Shown here piece after piece: positions 60,399 through 64,000 of a stretch of DNA of 64,000 bases. The stretch covers positions 58,679 to 122,678 of the forward strand of contig NZ_CADIKK010000022.1 of assembly GCF_902859915.1 (NCBI RefSeq), given 5' to 3'. Under the pieces are notes generated by a model that was given only the letters and a program-made list of their open reading frames with translations, was not told the DNA's origin and made no database searches. The stretch is from Paraburkholderia ultramafica. GTDB taxonomy: Bacteria > Pseudomonadota > Gammaproteobacteria > Burkholderiales > Burkholderiaceae. The translations under genes and the position numbers were made by a program. Position 1 is the stretch's first letter. Every line of letters begins with the position of its first letter.

Positions 60399-60526
60399 AA
60401 CCAGGCGCGAGCGCTTGACGTGTGCGGCGGCGTATCAAGCGCGCATGGTCATGGGTGGATGCCGACGCGGCATTTCAAGCGTGCCGACGCGCGCGCATAG
60501 CGCAGCGCATGCGCGCCGGGGGAGAG

Positions 60527-60610
60527 TTCATCCGCAAGCACGTCCTCCCGATAACAATCGAAAAAGCGCGCGTGCAACGCTTTATCAATCGAGCCAACAT
60601 GCGCGCAGCG
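60527..60610 (-). pseudogene. Degenerate duplicate of the DUF1272 gene 3' end
   Basis: Reading leftward, codons from 60610 to 60527 give RCAHVGSIDKALHARFFDCY followed by REDVLADE, which matches QAHVGALDEASHARFFERY and the following residues of the intact DUF1272 protein encoded just upstream. The DNA of the two copies aligns over about 75 bases. There is no start and no zinc-binding part, so it is a remnant of a tandem duplication. Confidence 0.6.
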
Positions 60611-60632
60611 CTTCTGCACCGTCACGCCTGGA

Positions 60633-60923
60633 TTAACGCTCGCCAGCCGGCGTGTCCCGATAGCGCTCGAAAAACCGCGCGTGCGAAGCTTCATCGAGCG
60701 CGCCGACATGCGCTTGCGTACGCGCCGGATGCTTCTCGAGCTGCGCCCGCGTGCGAATCGGCCGATGCTGGAAATTGCCACCGCAGTTCGGACACACATT
60801 GCGCAACCTGCTGAGCGCACAGACCTCGCAGAAGGTGCATTCGTAGGTGCAAATCATCGCGTCGGACGCATTCGGCGGCAGTGACTTGCCGCATCCTTCA
60901 CAGGTCGGTCTCAGTTCGAGCAT
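60633..60923 (-). CDS. DUF1272 zinc-ribbon protein
   Basis: ATG 60923 follows GGAG and gives 96 residues. The first 55 residues carry paired cysteines (CEGCGKSLP, ICTYECTFCEVCA, VCPNCGGNF) that should bind two zinc ions, the DUF1272 signature. The tail (QAHVGALDEASHARFFERYRD) is helical and polar. The function is unknown; zinc-ribbon proteins of this size often bind nucleic acid or partner enzymes. A degenerate copy of its 3' end lies directly downstream. Confidence 0.85.
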   Translation of the reverse strand: MLELRPTCEGCGKSLPPNASDAMICTYECTFCEVCALSRLRNVCPNCGGNFQHRPIRTRAQLEKHPARTQAHVGALDEASHARFFERYRDTPAGER

Positions 60924-61023
60924 GGCGGTAGCTCCGCTTTTCAAGGGCGCGACGCGCCGAGTGCGCGTCGCTTGCCGGCAAGTGTAAGCGGCCCTCGCCG
61001 CCAGGAAAAGACAGAGCCCGGTC

Positions 61024-61838
61024 TCAAATCCTGAACGTCTCGGGCTGAAGCAATAGCTTCGCGACCGTGCGGCCGAGCATCAGCACGACGGGCAACAGAA
61101 TCGTGACGAGCGAGATAGCGAAGCTCGGCGGCTCGGCGGTGGTTTGATGCGCGGTGAAGATCTGGCCCATCTCTTCCGGCTCGGCCACGTGCATCCGTTT
61201 GGACAGCCAGATGCCATAGAGCGGCCCCGCGAGAATCACCGCCGGAATCGCGACGATCAAACCGAGGCCGAGCGTCAGACCAAGGTCGGCATGCAGCGCG
61301 CTCACCGCGATCAGCGGACCCGGATGCGGCGGCAGCAGCGCGTGCAGCGTGGTCATGCCGGCCAGCGCGGGAATCGCGATGCGCAGGATCGGCTGCTGCG
61401 AGCGGCGCGCCATCACGAAGATGATCGGCACCATCATCACGAGGCCGACTTCGAAGAAGAGCGGCAAGCCGATGATCAGCGCGACCGCGGCCATCATCCA
61501 CGGCAGTGTGCGTGGCGTGGAGTGCTTGAGAATGGTCGACACGAGCCGGTCGGCGGCGCCTGATTCGGCCATCAGCGCACCGAGCATCGCCCCCAGCGCA
61601 ATGATGATGCCGACGTCGCCGAGCAAGGCACCCGCACCTTTGCTGAATGCGCTGGCGACCGCTTCGAGCGGCAGGCCGGCGGCAAAACCCGCCGCGAACG
61701 AGCCGACCAGAATTGACAGAAACGGCGCGAGCTTCGGCACGCAGATGAAAACGATGACGAGTGCGAGCCCAAGCGCACACGACAGAATGAGTTGAGTGTC
61801 GTGGGATGCCCACGGCGTGAGTGTTGTTGTAGATTCAC
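61024..61838 (-). pseudogene. GntP-family gluconate transporter, truncated and frameshifted
   Basis: The main frame (61740-61024) has GntP signatures: PKLAPFLSILVGSFAAGFA, GIIIALGAMLGALMAESG, FFEVGLVMMVPIIF and LLPPHPGPLIAVSALHADLG. It stops after ETFRI, about halfway along a transporter that normally has 440-460 residues. Upstream, the family-like part HDTQLILSCALGLALVIVFIC is open but no start codon exists in frame; a GTG (61838) with an AAGGGA site is in the next frame, so one base appears lost. The gene should be inactive. It would have carried gluconate or a related acid. Confidence 0.7.
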
Positions 61839-62066
61839 GGTGTCCCTTTCAATCGAATGACACAACCGCGCGCGGTCTTGCGCGAGTGACAAATTGTAGC
61901 GGGCGATCGCGGCTCAACGCAGCGACGCCAGCGGGTCACGGCCGCGGGCGCTTCGCCCGCTCGAGTGATTTGCTTATGCGAATTTATCGGTTCGTCCAGG
62001 CTTGTAGACGAATTATCGTCGGAGCCAATCGGTCCGTTTTGCGCCCGTCTCTTAACGAGCACTTCC

Positions 62067-63050
62067 ATGTCCCGTCATCCTCTGCTCACGCGCCGCGCGT
62101 TCCTTGCCGGCGTGGGCGCTTCGCTGGCCGCCGCCACGTTGCCCGTCATTTCCAGGTCCGCGGTCGCCGGTGATGCGCACGCGAAAGTATTTCGCATCGG
62201 TTATCAGAAAGCCGCCAGTACGCTGGTGTTGCTGAAGTCACACGGCACGCTCGAAAAGCGGCTCGCGCCGCTCGGCATCTCCGTCAAGTGGACCGAGTTT
62301 CCGGCTGGGCCGCAATTGCTCGAAGGGCTGAATGTCGGCGCGATCGACTTCGGCTATGTCGGCGAGGCGCCGCCGGTGTTCGCGCAGGCCGCCGGCGCAA
62401 ACTTCGTCTACACCGCCTATGAAATTCCGACGCCACACGCCGAAGGCATCCTCGTGCATCAGGATGCGCCGATCAAAACATTGTCCGATTTGAAAGGCAA
62501 GAAAATCGCGCTGAACAAAGGCTCGGACGTGCACTGGTTTCTGGTCGCCGCGTTGCAGAAGAACGGCGTGAAGTACAGCGAGATTCAGCCCGTCTACCTG
62601 CCACCCGCCGATGCACGCGCGGCCTTTGAACGAGGCGCCATTGACGCATGGGCAATCTGGGATCCGTTCCTCGAAGCGGCGAAGCGGCAGTCGAACGCGC
62701 GCTTACTCGCGGATGCCGAGGGCATCGTGAATCATCATCAGTTTTGCCTGAGCGCGCGACAATTCGCGCAGCAAAACGGCGAGGTGCTCGCAATCATGAT
62801 GGACGAAGTCGGCAAGGAGGGGACGTGGGTGCGAGGTCACTATGGCGAGGCCGCCGCGCAGCTTGCGCCCATTCAGGGGCTCGACGCGAGCGTGATCGAA
62901 GCGGGCTTGCGGCACTATGCGCATATCTACAAGCCCGTTGATGCGAGCGTACTTGCGGAGCAGCAACGTATCGCGGACACGTTCAGCGAACTCCGCATCA
63001 TTCCGACGAAGATCGTTACGAAGGATGCGGCGCTGCCGGGCAAGGCCTAG
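62067..63050 (+). CDS. Sulfonate/taurine-type ABC transporter binding protein (SsuA-like)
   Basis: ATG 62067 gives 327 residues. A twin-arginine-like signal (LTRRAFLAGVGASLAAATLP) leads a periplasmic binding protein of the SsuA/TauA family: FRIGYQKAASTLVLLKSHGTLEKRLAPLG, VDWAIWDPF-like AIDAWAIWDPFLEAAK, and NHHQFCLSARQFA. It should bind an alkanesulfonate or similar anion. No permease, ATPase or monooxygenase gene (ssuB, C, D) is beside it, so it is an orphan binding protein that may work with a transporter encoded elsewhere. Confidence 0.88.
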   Translation: MSRHPLLTRRAFLAGVGASLAAATLPVISRSAVAGDAHAKVFRIGYQKAASTLVLLKSHGTLEKRLAPLGISVKWTEFPAGPQLLEGLNVGAIDFGYVGEAPPVFAQAAGANFVYTAYEIPTPHAEGILVHQDAPIKTLSDLKGKKIALNKGSDVHWFLVAALQKNGVKYSEIQPVYLPPADARAAFERGAIDAWAIWDPFLEAAKRQSNARLLADAEGIVNHHQFCLSARQFAQQNGEVLAIMMDEVGKEGTWVRGHYGEAAAQLAPIQGLDASVIEAGLRHYAHIYKPVDASVLAEQQRIADTFSELRIIPTKIVTKDAALPGKA

Positions 63051-63116
63051 TTTTTTGGTGACTGAGCTTTTAGTGTTTGGGCTTGTTGAGTCACGCGAAT
63101 CGTTTGGTTTCGACGC

Positions 63117-63476
63117 TCAGGCGAATAGCGCGGCAACGTTTTCGGGCGGGCGGCCGATCACTGCTCGCCCGTTTCGCACGACGATCGGCCGTTGCAGGAG
63201 GATAGGGTGCTTTGTCAATGCTTCGTATAACTTAGCGTCGGTCAGTGTGGCGTCCGCGAGTTGGAGTTCTTTGTATTCGGCTTCCGTGTTGCGGATCATC
63301 TCGCGGACTGGACAGCCTAGTTGAGCGTTGAGTTGTTTGAGTTGGGTGACGGTGAGCGGCTGTTTCAGGTATTCGACTATTTCCGTTGCTTCGTTGGCGC
63401 TGTTGTAGGTACGGGTGATGAGCTCGCATGTGGCGCGCGATTTGGAGCAGCGGGGGTTGTGATAGATGGTGATCAT
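63117..63476 (-). CDS. arsC: ArsC-family (glutaredoxin-linked) reductase
   Basis: ATG 63476 gives 119 residues. The thioredoxin-like fold of the ArsC/Spx family is clear: YHNPRCSKSRATCEL carries the active Cys10, and PILLQRPIVVRNGRAVIGRPPENV carries the Arg residues that bind arsenate in ArsC. It may reduce arsenate to arsenite with glutathione/glutaredoxin. The lack of arsB, arsR or arsH nearby makes resistance only one possibility. Confidence 0.88.
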   Translation of the reverse strand: MITIYHNPRCSKSRATCELITRTYNSANEATEIVEYLKQPLTVTQLKQLNAQLGCPVREMIRNTEAEYKELQLADATLTDAKLYEALTKHPILLQRPIVVRNGRAVIGRPPENVAALFA

Positions 63477-64000
63477 GGGTGTCGGGTTGGTGGTTAGGTG
63501 TGTCTGTCGCGGAGGGATTTCTCGTCCGGATTTTAGCGGGTAGAGGAGAGCGTGGCGGCACTTCGCGGTGGTGATTTGCCTGTTCGGACGATGAGGAGGT
63601 CGCGGGGAGAGTGGCACCTGGTGGCGGAGGAGAATTCACGTTCGGTGGGGGCGACGGATTCTTCGCTTTGGATTGCGGAGTAGGTCAGCGAGAAATTTTC
63701 TTTTCGCGATATTGCTGTTTTTGCGTTTTTACGCGATGACAGTGGGCGCGCATGGCGGTGATGCGTGTTGGTCCGTTGTTGTGATTTGGAGTGAAGGGGG
63801 GAGCAGGCAATAGGGCAAGCAGGGACAAGGGGCGGCTACCTGCCGTGACGGCGATTGGCGGGTCAGCCCACTTTATGCGCATAAACCGTATTGAACAAAA
63901 CCGCTGACGCGGTATGGCGGTTGGCCGACGTCCCCGTCATGGCCGGCGCGGCGGACATTCCTTTCCGGGTGCGACGATGACAGTGCAATTCACCGCACCT
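63477..64000. other. Right-end region with no recognised gene
   Basis: These 524 bases hold no convincing gene. An A+T-rich part (63690-63740) could be a promoter. An ATG at 63976 opens a frame (MTVQFTAP) that runs off the window; it has no clear ribosome site, so it is only a possible gene start. Confidence 0.4.

Noticed and set aside
1..64000. tRNA, rRNA, CRISPR or insertion-sequence elements
   Set aside because: Reading both strands showed no cloverleaf with a T-arm GGTTCGA context and matching stem, no repeat-spacer array, and no transposase frame.

Overview
The window is G+C-rich, densely coded DNA that looks like a chromosome segment of a Burkholderiaceae member, most likely Paraburkholderia or Burkholderia. 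The reasons are a hopanoid locus (hpnA, hpnB, hpnC, ispH, hpnH, hpnM, hpnN, hpnG, shc, hpnE, hpnD), a beta-proteobacterial trimeric porin, and several small proteins that resemble families common in that group (DUF3562, DUF3564, DUF1272, DUF4410). This is judged by eye from translated sequence; no database search was made. I saw no rRNA, tRNA, CRISPR array, phage or intact insertion sequence.

Layout. 0-7.3 kb holds assorted enzymes: an SDR, a rubredoxin-domain protein, a membrane-anchored alpha/beta hydrolase, a Rieske oxygenase and a GNAT. It also shows decay. A glycosyltransferase and an EamA transporter, both lacking their N-terminal parts, meet head to head near 5.05-5.09 kb, and a flavoprotein remnant lies at 6.5 kb.

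7.4-20.8 kb is one leftward run of 14 tightly packed genes for uptake and oxidation of an aromatic or related compound. In transcription order they encode a Rieske ferredoxin, a recombinase-like HTH protein, a Rieske oxygenase, an SDR, a cupin, an alpha/beta hydrolase, an IclR regulator, an atypical SDR, a ThDP enzyme, an aspartate-dehydrogenase-like protein, an aldehyde dehydrogenase, an extradiol dioxygenase, a ferredoxin reductase and an MFS transporter. A divergent porin (21.2 kb) and a second, very similar IclR regulator (22.4 kb) adjoin it. The substrate is unknown. This cluster is the best candidate for an undescribed system.

23.8-35 kb is mixed: a Tat-type phospholipase C/acid phosphatase family lipoprotein, a secreted nuclease, a DapA-like aldolase, a lytic transglycosylase, an Mpo1-like protein, a RarD-like permease, an EgtD-like methyltransferase and an acylphosphatase. 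35.3-51.3 kb is the hopanoid region. It carries squalene synthesis from farnesyl diphosphate (hpnD, hpnC, hpnE), cyclisation (shc), side-chain addition (hpnH, hpnG) and probable transport (hpnM, hpnN and an MlaA lipoprotein), plus an ispH copy for isoprenoid supply.

51.5-56.5 kb is signalling: a response regulator - CheC - diguanylate cyclase operon and a hybrid histidine kinase. 56.7-64 kb carries a probable stress protein, an FMN reductase, a cluster of three DnaA-box-like sites at 26-bp spacing, a 43-residue exported Cys-containing peptide, an ECF sigma factor with overlapping zinc-finger protein, a DUF1272 gene with a degenerate partial duplicate, a truncated and apparently frameshifted GntP transporter, an orphan sulfonate-binding protein and an ArsC-family protein.
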